From Acidobacteriota bacterium (GTDB lineage: Bacteria; Acidobacteriota; Blastocatellia; RBC074), in assembly GCA_018269055.1 (NCBI GenBank), contig JAFDVI010000049.1:1-46184 (forward strand): 46,184 bases of DNA, given 5' to 3'. Under the pieces are notes generated by a model. That model had not been told where the DNA came from. It did not search any database and saw only the letters and a program-made list of their open reading frames with translations. Position 1 is the first letter of the stretch. The number at the start of each line of letters is the position of its first letter. A program made the position numbers and the translations under genes. Shown piece by piece: positions 26,224-36,947 of this stretch.

Positions 26224-27306
26224 ATGCCTAGCGAATTCGATTTCATCAGACAGATTCAGCAAAAAGCCGCCGCGCAATCGGCGGCTGATCTTGTTTTGGG
26301 CATCGGCGACGACGCCGCTGTTTGGCGCGAACGAACCGGGCGCGAATCGCTGATTACAGTTGATCTACTGGTCGAAGATGTAGATTTCAAACTCGAATAC
26401 ACGCCGTCACGCTGGCTCGGTCACAAGGCGTTGGCCGTCAGTTTGAGCGACATCGCGGCGATGGGAAGCGCACCGAGGTTTTCGTTGCTGACGTTGAGCA
26501 TCCCGCACACTCTCCAATCTCAAATCTCCAATCTTAAATCGGAAAACTTCTGGGAAGAGTTTTTTGCCGGTTACTTTGAACTGGCGGCGGCGCACAACGT
26601 GATCTTAATCGGCGGAGATATTTCCTCCGCGCCGGATCGGTTGGCGATAGATTCGATTGTGATTGGTCATTGCCAATCCGGGAAAGCGATTCGGCGCGAT
26701 GGTGCAAACGTTGGCGACGCGATTTACGTCACCGGTTCGGTTGGTGCTTCGGCAGTTGGGTTAAAGTTATTGCTCAACGGCGAGCGAGTTGGCAACGACG
26801 TTCGCAGTCCCGCCTTCAGGCGGTTGAAGCCGCTACCGCCTGAAGGCGGAACTACGAACGCGATTCAAGCCGCGCTTCGTGCTCATCTTCGACCGGAGCC
26901 GAGAGTCCAATTTGGTCGGCGATTGGGTGAGCTTGGGTTGGCAACCGCGATGATTGATGTCAGCGACGGATTGGCGCAAGACCTGGGACAAATCTGCGAC
27001 GCCGGCCGGGTGGGGGCCGTGGTTGAATTTGACGCGGTCCCGGTTGCGGAAGAGGTTCGTTTGATTACGGCCAATGCCAACGAAGCGTTTGAATTTGCCG
27101 TCAGCGGCGGCGAAGACTTTGAGTTGTTGTTCACCGCAATCCAAGGCCGGGAAACGGAGTTGATGACGCTTGCTGCGAATTGCCAGCTTCGATTGACACG
27201 GATTGGGGAAATTATTGGGTGTTCTCAGCCGGTCACGGTGTTCGTTCGACGCAATGGCGAGATTAAACCTCTGTCAATTCGTTGCTACAATCATTTTGGA
27301 GTTTGA
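26224..27306 (+). CDS. thiL: Thiamine-monophosphate kinase
   Basis: It phosphorylates thiamine monophosphate to the active cofactor thiamine diphosphate. Typical motifs are LVLGIGDDAAVW, LITVDLLVEDVDF, GHKALAVSLSDIAAMG, ILIGGDIS, MIDVSDGLAQDL and SGGEDFELLFT. At 360 residues it is about 30 longer than usual. Two stretches explain this: a low-complexity piece encoding LQSQISNLKSE (about 26515-26545) and a palindromic repeat at 26799-26860 encoding NDVRSPAFRRLKPLPPEGGT. Both keep the frame. The ATG at 26224 begins the family homology; no strong ribosome site is visible. Confidence 0.93.
   Translation: MPSEFDFIRQIQQKAAAQSAADLVLGIGDDAAVWRERTGRESLITVDLLVEDVDFKLEYTPSRWLGHKALAVSLSDIAAMGSAPRFSLLTLSIPHTLQSQISNLKSENFWEEFFAGYFELAAAHNVILIGGDISSAPDRLAIDSIVIGHCQSGKAIRRDGANVGDAIYVTGSVGASAVGLKLLLNGERVGNDVRSPAFRRLKPLPPEGGTTNAIQAALRAHLRPEPRVQFGRRLGELGLATAMIDVSDGLAQDLGQICDAGRVGAVVEFDAVPVAEEVRLITANANEAFEFAVSGGEDFELLFTAIQGRETELMTLAANCQLRLTRIGEIIGCSQPVTVFVRRNGEIKPLSIRCYNHFGV
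26799..26860. repeat. Palindromic repeat inserted in frame inside thiL
   Basis: The 25-base arms 26799-26823 and 26836-26860 are inverse copies with two mismatches (core CCGCCTTCAGGCGG), with a 12-base centre. The block has the form of the intergenic repeats elsewhere in the window but lies within an intact coding frame. Confidence 0.85.
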
Positions 27307-27370
27307 CCAGCCCAGTAGCCGTAGCCTAATCTTGCGCTTCATTACACCGGACGGAGAATCAATCACATCA

Positions 27371-28240
27371 ATGCAACAAGGTGAGTATTTGCAAAAAATT
27401 TTGCTGCGCCGCATGGGCGAAGCGATCCGCGATTTCAACATGATCGTCAACGGCGACAAAATCATGGTTTGTTTGAGCGGCGGAAAAGACAGCTATTCGC
27501 TGCTGAATTTGCTGCTGGAATTGCAGCGCAAAGCGCCGGTCGAATTTGAACTGCTGGCTGTCAATCTGGATCAGAAACAGCCGAACTTTCCTGCGGATGT
27601 GCTGCCGGAGTATTTATCCAACCTGGGCGTGCCGCATCGCATCATCGAACGCGACACCTATTCGGTGGTCAAGCGTCTGGTTCCCGAAGGCAAAACCTAT
27701 TGTTCGGTTTGCTCACGACTGCGCCGAGGCATTTTGTACGACGTGGCGGTTGAAGAAGGCTGCACCAAAATCGCGCTCGGCCATCACGCCGACGACATCC
27801 TGCAAACCTTCCTGCTGAATTTTCTCTTCATCGGCACCATGAAAGCGATGCCGCCGATTTTGCGCTCGGATGATGGCCGCAACACTGTCATTCGCCCGAT
27901 GGCGTATATCTGGGAAAAGGATTTGGCGGAATTTGCCGCGACACAGAACTTTCCAATCATTCCGTGCGATTTGTGCGGATCGCAGGAAAACCTGAAGCGC
28001 AAACGCATGAAGCGCCTGATTGATGAATTGCAGCAGGAAATTCCCAAAGTCCGCAAATCCATGTTGACGGCGCTGGGCAATGTGGTGAATACACATTTGA
28101 TGGACCCGAACCTGTTCGATTTCAAGTCCTTGTCGGCTGGCGTGGGCAATATCGCCGATGAACTCGATGCCGCTGTCGGAGTTCACAGCGATGCCGGTGA
28201 AGAACTGGCCGTGCCCGCGCTGGTTTCGTTGACTCGCTAA
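27371..28240 (+). CDS. ttcA: tRNA 2-thiocytidine biosynthesis protein
   Basis: TtcA thiolates cytidine 32 of certain tRNAs using ATP and a [4Fe-4S] cluster. The 289-residue protein has the PP-loop SGGKDS (36-41), the cluster cysteines Cys111 and Cys114 in YCSVCSRLRRG, and a third in IPCDLCG (Cys199 or Cys202). ALGHHADDILQTFLLN is also diagnostic. ATG 27371 is chosen because homology starts with the helix before the PP-loop; the open frame upstream overlaps thiL. Distance to thiL is 64 bases. Confidence 0.93.
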   Translation: MQQGEYLQKILLRRMGEAIRDFNMIVNGDKIMVCLSGGKDSYSLLNLLLELQRKAPVEFELLAVNLDQKQPNFPADVLPEYLSNLGVPHRIIERDTYSVVKRLVPEGKTYCSVCSRLRRGILYDVAVEEGCTKIALGHHADDILQTFLLNFLFIGTMKAMPPILRSDDGRNTVIRPMAYIWEKDLAEFAATQNFPIIPCDLCGSQENLKRKRMKRLIDELQQEIPKVRKSMLTALGNVVNTHLMDPNLFDFKSLSAGVGNIADELDAAVGVHSDAGEELAVPALVSLTR

Positions 28241-28291
28241 ATTCGGAACTCGCATTTCAAAACAAATCGCTTTCTCAAAACCGGAGGAGTT

Positions 28292-30922
<2,631 letters not shown>

Positions 30923-30947
30923 CCGAGTTTGGCAAAGGAGTTAGCCA

Positions 30948-31601
30948 ATGAAGGAAATCAACATCGGAGCCGCCGTCATCAGCGGCAATCAGGAAATTGG
31001 TCGAATCGAACAGGTGATTCTGGATTGTGACACTTACGAAGCGTCGCATCTGGTGGTCAAGCAGGGAAATGCGTTTCAGTCTCAGCTTCGTGTGATGCCG
31101 ATTGGCTGGGTGTCCAGCGCCGAACACAATCGAGTCCACACCGGTCATTCGGAAAAGGAACTGGCCGCATTGCCAAATTTCGAGGTGCAGCATTACGCGC
31201 GGCTGGATCAGTTGGATGAAGAGCGGTTGGAACATCCGCGGTCAAAGATTAAACCTTCTGATTGGATCAATTACTTTGTTCCTCTGGTGACTGGGGCACT
31301 GGGCGGAGCATACGACCCGCCGGGAGTTCGCGTGACCGATCCGCTTCTTTCGGCGAATGAAAGCGCCATCGGGCGGGGGGTGGCGGTGGAATCCAGCGAT
31401 GGACACAAAGTCGGCGAAGTTCAGGAAGTATTGTTCAGCGAACCGGATTGGCGATTGAGCGGCGTCATCATCGGACGCGGATTCATTCTAACGCATCCGA
31501 TGAAAGTCGCAGCCGATTGGATTGTGAAAATCACGGCGGACAAAATCATGCTGAATCGCACCAAATCACAAGTTGAGCAGTGGGAAAAAGAGCAGGTTTG
31601 A
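30948..31601 (+). CDS. PRC-barrel-domain protein (two barrels)
   Basis: A 217-residue soluble protein made of two PRC-barrel-like halves: INIGAAVISGNQEIGRIEQV (residues about 4-75) and IGRGVAVESSDGHKVGEVQE (about 140-205). PRC barrels bind proteins or RNA in RimM, or photosynthetic reaction centres; stand-alone ones are often stress-related and of unknown role. AAAGGAG precedes the ATG. It follows the phosphoesterase by 25 bases and ends in an intrinsic terminator. Confidence 0.8.
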   Translation: MKEINIGAAVISGNQEIGRIEQVILDCDTYEASHLVVKQGNAFQSQLRVMPIGWVSSAEHNRVHTGHSEKELAALPNFEVQHYARLDQLDEERLEHPRSKIKPSDWINYFVPLVTGALGGAYDPPGVRVTDPLLSANESAIGRGVAVESSDGHKVGEVQEVLFSEPDWRLSGVIIGRGFILTHPMKVAADWIVKITADKIMLNRTKSQVEQWEKEQV

Positions 31602-31621
31602 GGGCAGCCTGCCCTTTTTTT
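31601..31621 (+). terminator. Intrinsic terminator after the PRC-barrel gene
   Basis: AGGGCAG and CTGCCCT form a compact stem directly after the stop codon (the TGA ends at 31601), followed by seven T. It separates two convergent genes. Confidence 0.75.
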
Positions 31622-32933
31622 ATGGATTTTCCTGTCTACTCGAAATTGCTTCCGGCGCAAACGTTCGGCGTTTAATTTCCGGTCGTTTGCGGTCATTTGT
31701 CTCGCTGTCCGTGTTCTTGCCTTTGGACGCTGCGCGGTATCCGTCGCGTGCGCGAACAATCAAGCCTTGATGTTGGCTGGACGGACTGATGCGGACTTTG
31801 ACCTGGCGGTACGAACCGTCTTGTTCGGCATTTGTCGGGTAATAACTGATGGCGTATTGCTGGCGTAATTCTTCGGCGATTTGCTCGAACGCGCGGCTCA
31901 AATTGGAAAGCGAATACGCCTGATAAAACCGCGCGCCGCTGCGATTGGCAACGTCTTCCATAAACTGTCTGCCGCGAGCCGAATCGGCGGACGATGCTCT
32001 CCCACCTCGGCGGTTTTGCCCTGGAAACTGATAATTGATAAATGGCCAGCGGCTTCCAGGCCGTCGCGTGGGCGGCAACATAATCGGCGGAGTGCCGGGG
32101 TAACCAATGGGTGGAATTCCTCGGCCACCGGGTTGACCCAACGGCCCACCTTGACCGTCATATCCCGTGTCGTAATAAATCGAATACACCAGCGCATCGG
32201 ATTCTTCGACCAATTGCAGGGCGCGGCGGGCGGAATAACGGCTGGAAGTGTCAACGCCGTCGCTGAACAGTACGATGGCTTTGCGACCCTGCGCCTTTCG
32301 GAGTTCTTCGGTAATGATCAAATCCAATGCATCGTACAGCCGTGTGCTGCCGCCACGATTGACACGGTAAATGGCGTTGCGCAAAGTTTCCCGCGAATTG
32401 GTGAACTCACACCAGACCTCGATCTGGCTGTCGAACGAAGCGATCATCACCTTGTCGTCGCGGCGCAACTGTTCGACAAACTCAAACGCTGCGTTCTGGA
32501 TGTCTTCGTGGCGAAACGCCGTGCTTTCCGATGTGTCCAGCAACAGCACGACGTTGAACGGTTCTTCCACGGGGCGCAGGTGTTCGATTTCCTGTTTGAT
32601 GCCGTCTTCGTACAGCTCGAAATCTTTGCGCTTGAGGGTTGGGACGAAACGACCATCACGATCCAGCACGGTTGCCGGAATGGTCACCATCGTGGTGTCC
32701 ATTTTCAGGGTTCCGTCTTCGCCCACGGTGACCGGTGTATTGTCCGCCAATGGTCTGGAAGATTTCCCGGGTTCTTCTTCGGCGTTCGGATCAATGGTTT
32801 TGTGTTTGGGATCGGCGGATTCCGGTTTGGGTTTGCGGCCCGATTGCGCCGCTACGGACAATGCGCCGCCCAGAAACAGACCAAGGGCAAACAGCAACAC
32901 GATAACCAGACGTGCAGGTTTAGTACTTCTCAT
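31620..32933 (-). CDS. Secreted VWFA-domain protein (acidobacterial VWFA-related type)
   Basis: A 437-residue exported protein. The signal peptide covers about residues 1-30, a Lys/Pro/Asp-rich linker follows, and TVLDRDGRFVPTLKRKDFEL is the family's pre-VWA segment. The MIDAS metal site is intact: Asp133-x-Ser135-x-Ser137 in LLLDTSES, with FSDGVDTSS further on. A Gly/Pro/Arg-rich insert (about 265-300) interrupts the VWA domain, and AEELRQQYAISYYPTN follows near the end. It matches the VWFA-related acidobacterial domain (TIGR03436 type). Probable role is adhesion or protein binding outside the cytoplasm. Confidence 0.88.
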   Translation of the reverse strand: MRSTKPARLVIVLLFALGLFLGGALSVAAQSGRKPKPESADPKHKTIDPNAEEEPGKSSRPLADNTPVTVGEDGTLKMDTTMVTIPATVLDRDGRFVPTLKRKDFELYEDGIKQEIEHLRPVEEPFNVVLLLDTSESTAFRHEDIQNAAFEFVEQLRRDDKVMIASFDSQIEVWCEFTNSRETLRNAIYRVNRGGSTRLYDALDLIITEELRKAQGRKAIVLFSDGVDTSSRYSARRALQLVEESDALVYSIYYDTGYDGQGGPLGQPGGRGIPPIGYPGTPPIMLPPTRRPGSRWPFINYQFPGQNRRGGRASSADSARGRQFMEDVANRSGARFYQAYSLSNLSRAFEQIAEELRQQYAISYYPTNAEQDGSYRQVKVRISPSSQHQGLIVRARDGYRAASKGKNTDSETNDRKRPEIKRRTFAPEAISSRQENP

Positions 32934-33003
32934 TGCGACCTCCGAAATGTGCTGCGTAAAGGGGTAAACGTAGCGGGTACGCCAAGCTGAACGCCTGGCA
33001 GGA

Positions 33004-34017
33004 TCAAACTTGCGAAACTTTGGAACTTTGCGGCATCGCTTCGTCCAGCTTTTTCGTCGCTTTCAGCGGCATCCAACCCGTCCAGGATTGCGGAATAATC
33101 TGTCGCGCAGACAAATCCGCTCCCATAATCAAAATGAACGAGGAGATGAAAACCCACGTCACCAACGCCATCAGCGAAGATAATTGATTGTAACTGCCGC
33201 TGAAATCAAACAACGGCAACGCCAACCAGAATACAAAGGTTGCCAATAACCACAACACCGCCGTCGCCACCGAAGTGAAAATCACCTGATTGAGCTTCAC
33301 TTTGCCATTGGGCACAAAGTAATAAATTACGAAAAACAGTAATGCCAGAAACGGCAACAGCATAACCGGGCCGGCGAGTTTGAAAAACCAGTCGCGCACC
33401 GGCGATTGGCCGAACACGCTGACCAACAGAAAATCGTACACACTGCCCAGCGCCACAGGACACAAAATGATGATCGAACAGATCAATACCATCAACATAT
33501 AGAGCAAATACTGTTTGATGAAATTTCGCTCCGGGAATTTCCAGGCGCGATTCAACGCGGCTTCCAGCGGTTGGAACACGCCCGAAGCCGAAAAGATCAT
33601 CAACCCGAACGAAAGCAGCGTCGCTTTTCCGGCTGGCCCGCGCGTCACCTGATCCAGACTGGTCAACAACACGGTGGATTCTTTGGGCATCAACGACCGC
33701 ATTAACCGAAACAGCGTTTCATAAGCGCGCTGCGAATTGGCGATGTGAATCAGAAAGCTGCCGATCAATACGACAAACGAAAAAAACGACAGCATGACGT
33801 TGAACGCAATGGCCGACGCATTGACGTAAGTTTCCGTTGAAGTCAGTTCGTAAATCGTCGGCCACATCTTTTTGAAAAACAGCATGCTGCCGCGCACATA
33901 AAAGCCGAAACCGCGCCCGGTTTTTTCGGGTTCCGTCGCATCGGCCAGCAATGTCGTCTGGCTCAACCGTTGAGCAGTCGTTGGTGGAGCAGGTTGAATT
34001 TTTTGCGTTTCGTTCAT
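33004..34017 (-). CDS. YihY/BrkB-family inner-membrane protein
   Basis: A 337-residue polytopic membrane protein of the YihY/virulence factor BrkB family (formerly misnamed RNase BN), with about six TM helices. Characteristic stretches are YVNASAIAFNVMLSFFSFVV, SASGVFQPLEAALNRAW, YYFVPNGKVKLNQVIFTSV and the end of the last helix, ILIMGADLSAR. Transport or barrier functions have been proposed; none is proven. The ATG at 34017 is preferred; the frame extends upstream to 34164 but with no similarity and over the next gene's 3' end. Confidence 0.85.
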   Translation of the reverse strand: MNETQKIQPAPPTTAQRLSQTTLLADATEPEKTGRGFGFYVRGSMLFFKKMWPTIYELTSTETYVNASAIAFNVMLSFFSFVVLIGSFLIHIANSQRAYETLFRLMRSLMPKESTVLLTSLDQVTRGPAGKATLLSFGLMIFSASGVFQPLEAALNRAWKFPERNFIKQYLLYMLMVLICSIIILCPVALGSVYDFLLVSVFGQSPVRDWFFKLAGPVMLLPFLALLFFVIYYFVPNGKVKLNQVIFTSVATAVLWLLATFVFWLALPLFDFSGSYNQLSSLMALVTWVFISSFILIMGADLSARQIIPQSWTGWMPLKATKKLDEAMPQSSKVSQV

Positions 34018-34054
34018 TGTTGAAATAGACGGTGGACAGTTGACAAAAATTTGA

Positions 34055-34294
34055 TCACAACGATTCGAGTTCTTGCTCGATTGCATCCAGCGATTGTTCC
34101 AGTATTTTACGATGCGCGTCAGAACGCGCTGCGTTGATCTGTTCTCTGAATCGGCTGCGCGCAAGCTGAAGAGCTTCGCGGCGCTGCCGATGTTGCGGCG
34201 CTTCGGTCGAAACGGGAAGTTCGGCTTCGCGTTTGGCGCGCTCGCGCTCTTCCAACTGGTCTTCGACGGATTTGCTTTCCCAACCTCTGGCCAT
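34055..34294 (-). CDS. Small charged coiled-coil protein
   Basis: This encodes 79 residues starting MARGWESKSVEDQLEERERA, nearly all predicted helical and rich in Arg, Glu and Gln, with no membrane segment. I recall short bacterial proteins with this opening but no function. An upstream in-frame ATG at 34318 overlaps the preceding reading frame. It is nine bases downstream of the interrupted gene at 34303 and 37 bases upstream of the YihY gene, so the three probably form one minus-strand unit. Confidence 0.6.
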   Translation of the reverse strand: MARGWESKSVEDQLEERERAKREAELPVSTEAPQHRQRREALQLARSRFREQINAARSDAHRKILEQSLDAIEQELESL

Positions 34295-34302
34295 ATTTTT
34301 GC

Positions 34303-34668
34303 TCAATGCAACAAACAAGCTGCGTGTCCCAAAACCTGATCGCCTTCACGCAGCGGCGATACGGTTGGTTGCCAGCCTTCGGCAATTCTGACTTCCAACA
34401 GTTCTTCAGCCGAAGGCTTGTGATTCCAAACGGCGACCGCCGTGATCGTGCCGTTTCAGGTTGCGCTGAAAATCAAAAACCGGTTTTGCCAGGTCGAAAC
34501 GACTTCGTGCGTGTATTCGTCCAGCGGCGTTGTGTCCAGCAACAGCGCAGGCGGTTGTTGGCGACTGCCCCAGGCGACAAACTCCTGCAATGTGCCGAAC
34601 TCCGGCAAATCGCTTTCCAGTTCGGTCAGTGTTGCTGGTGACAAGTCTGCTCGATTGATGAGTTTCAC
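34303..34668 (-). pseudogene. Hypothetical protein gene split by an in-frame TGA
   Basis: From the GTG at 34668 the frame encodes 70 residues ending NRFLIFSAT and then meets TGA at 34458-34456. The same frame continues for 50 more codons, NGTITAVAVWNHKPSAEELL through EGDQVLGHAACLLH, to TGA at 34305-34303. The two halves read as one 121-residue protein, and a CGA-to-TGA or TGG-to-TGA change would explain the break. No family is recognised. A sigma-70 promoter (34676-34704) starts transcription almost at the GTG. Alternatives are an assembly error or readthrough. Confidence 0.5.
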
Positions 34669-34675
34669 GTCACAC

Positions 34676-34704
34676 AGTGTAGAGCGGCGCTCAGGCGCAA
34701 TCAA
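34676..34704 (-). promoter_or_regulatory. Sigma-70-type promoter, probably leaderless transcript
   Basis: On the minus strand TTGATT (34704-34699) and TACACT (34681-34676) are 17 bases apart. The predicted start falls at about 34669, right at the GTG (34668), so the message would have no leader and no Shine-Dalgarno. Confidence 0.6.
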
Positions 34705-34744
34705 CGCTCGCCAAACCGCGACTCGCCCGGCTAAACTGCGTCGC

Positions 34745-36850
34745 GTGAATCGAACCAAAAACCGCTGGCAATTTCCAATTTCCAATTTCCAGTTAAAGAT
34801 CGCGCTGACGGCCATGTTGCTGGCTTTGCTGGCCATATGGGTCTGGTTTGTCTGGTTCCGACAAAGACCGACGCCGGTGTTCGCGAGGGTCGCCACCCTC
34901 GGATACGTAGAATCGCCCGCTAAACAATACTACGAACCATTTGGCCTGGCGGCGGATGAAGACGGCAACATTTATTTCAGCGAAAGCATTACCGGGCGCG
35001 TTTTTCGATTGGCCGCGGGAAGTTACGAAAACGATTCGCCGCCGCAAATTTCCGTTGTCGCCGAACAACTGCAAACGCCGTCGGCCATTGCCATTGACGC
35101 GGATGGAAATCTGATCGTCGCCAATACCGGAGCGCACACCATCGTTCGCATTGATTTGAAAACGAAGACCGTCAGCGTCGTTGCCGGGCAAGCAGGCACG
35201 AGCGGCGATGCAGACGGTTCCGCCGTCGAAGCGCGATTCAATGCGCCAATTGGCGTGGCGGTTGGCGAAGACGGGACGATTTTCGTTGCTGACACTTACA
35301 ACGATCGCATCCGCGCGATTTCGTCTGCGGGCCAGGTTCGCACCTTGGCGGGTGGAAGCGAACCAGGGTTTGTTGATGGCACTGGCGCGGAGGCTCGATT
35401 CGATACTCCGTGCGGAATTGCCATCACCAACGAAGGTTCGTTGCTCGTTGCCGATACGGGCAATCGCCGAATTCGCCAGGTTACGGCCAATGGTCGAGTG
35501 ACGACCCTGGCAGGCACTGGTTCCGGCTTCAAACAGGATGGGCCTCCGCTAGATGCTTCGTTCAATGAACCCATCGCCGTCGCTGTACGGGATGACCATT
35601 CCTTTTTCGTTGCGGATGCGAATGGTTTCATCCGGCTGGTTTCGTTGAAATCCGATGGCGAAGCCCAACCATTCGTCAAAACGGAATTGCCCGATTTGCC
35701 ATTCAATCGGCCAACCGGCTTGGCCGTGTTGCCTGATGGAACGCTGGTCTTTGCCGAAAGCGGTTCCAGCATGATTCGCGCATTGATCCCCGCCGAATCG
35801 AAGCTGGGAATTCCGTTCAATCCCGATGACATTGCATTGTCCGCCGACCGAATGCGGCAACTGGTTCTGCCGCGTTGGCCGTACGATCCGCCCGAAGCGC
35901 CACGGGAAATCGCCGGAACCTTCGGCGAAGTTCGCGGAGAAATTTCTTCGGATGGCGACGCCTGGTTTCATAACGGGTTGGACATTCCGGGCGCTTACGG
36001 CGAATTGGCGCGCGCGATGTTCACCGAACCCGTGACATTGCCGCTGGCGGTTGAAAGCGTGGGAACCATTCGCGAACGAATCCGGTTGCCGATTTTCGGC
36101 TACATTCACGTCAAAATTGGCCGCGACAAAGACGACCAATTGTTGCCCAATGTTGCCAACGGAGCCGTGACTTTTCGCCGGGACGTGGAAGGGAAAATCA
36201 TTGATGTTCGCGTTCGGCGTGGAACTGTCTTTCATGCCGGCGACCCTATCGGATCGCTGAACCGGCTGAATCACGTTCATTTGATTGCCGGGCAATGGGG
36301 CAATGAATTCAACGCGCTTTCCGTGTTGCGATTGCCCGGCCTGACCGACACGGTTGCGCCCACCATCGAAGCCGTCACGATTGCCGACGAACAAAACAAC
36401 ATCCTGTTTGATTCCACGGCGAAGAAAAACGCTCCCGCGAATTTGTCACAGAACGGGCGGCTCAGGATTTTTGTTCGCGCGTATGACCAAGCGAATGGCA
36501 ACGCGAAACACCGCCGGTTGGGCGTGTACCGAATTGGGTATGAATTGCTAAATGCATCCGGAACGCCAATGCCCGGTTCAGAAAAGACGCGGCACAACCT
36601 GGAATTCGACCGCCTGCCTGCGGATTGGGGAAACGTTGTGCTGGTGTATGCGAAAGGCAGTCAATCCGGGTACGAAGGGCAGACGGTGTTCAATTACATC
36701 ACCACGAATACTTTGCACAAAGGCGAGGCGCGAGAGGAGTTCTTCGATGTATCGAAACTTGCGCCGGGCAATTACACGTTGCGCGTTGTCGCCGCGGACT
36801 TCTTTGGCAACATCGCCGAACGCGATTTGCCAATTGCGATTAACAAATGA
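34745..36850 (+). CDS. Membrane-anchored NHL beta-propeller fused to an M23-like peptidase domain
   Basis: About 701 residues. A TM anchor lies at about residues 18-42, then NHL-type repeats fill about 50-355 (IAIDADGNLIVANTGAHTI, IGVAVGEDGTIFVADTYNDR, GIAITNEGSLLVADTGNRRI). A divergent M23/LytM-like domain follows at about 385-530, with His409-x3-Asp413 in WFHNGLDIPG and His510-x-His512 in LNHVHLI, so the zinc ligands appear intact. The last 170 residues are beta-rich. The start is uncertain: GTG 34745 or ATG 34814. The GTG version includes a triple AATTTCC repeat (34769-34791) translated as FPISNFQ. Likely a periplasmic wall-associated protein. Confidence 0.75.
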   Translation: MNRTKNRWQFPISNFQLKIALTAMLLALLAIWVWFVWFRQRPTPVFARVATLGYVESPAKQYYEPFGLAADEDGNIYFSESITGRVFRLAAGSYENDSPPQISVVAEQLQTPSAIAIDADGNLIVANTGAHTIVRIDLKTKTVSVVAGQAGTSGDADGSAVEARFNAPIGVAVGEDGTIFVADTYNDRIRAISSAGQVRTLAGGSEPGFVDGTGAEARFDTPCGIAITNEGSLLVADTGNRRIRQVTANGRVTTLAGTGSGFKQDGPPLDASFNEPIAVAVRDDHSFFVADANGFIRLVSLKSDGEAQPFVKTELPDLPFNRPTGLAVLPDGTLVFAESGSSMIRALIPAESKLGIPFNPDDIALSADRMRQLVLPRWPYDPPEAPREIAGTFGEVRGEISSDGDAWFHNGLDIPGAYGELARAMFTEPVTLPLAVESVGTIRERIRLPIFGYIHVKIGRDKDDQLLPNVANGAVTFRRDVEGKIIDVRVRRGTVFHAGDPIGSLNRLNHVHLIAGQWGNEFNALSVLRLPGLTDTVAPTIEAVTIADEQNNILFDSTAKKNAPANLSQNGRLRIFVRAYDQANGNAKHRRLGVYRIGYELLNASGTPMPGSEKTRHNLEFDRLPADWGNVVLVYAKGSQSGYEGQTVFNYITTNTLHKGEAREEFFDVSKLAPGNYTLRVVAADFFGNIAERDLPIAINK

Positions 36851-36947
36851 TGTTGCGCGAACCGTCCAGTTTGCGTACTGGCAAATGGACAATTTCAGGC
36901 AGAAAAACGCAAACTGACAACTCGTGCAACGACTTTCAGTGAAAGCC

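Noticed and set aside
34303..34668. Selenocysteine at the internal TGA
   Set aside because: No hairpin of SECIS type is visible after the TGA and the surroundings show no redox motif.
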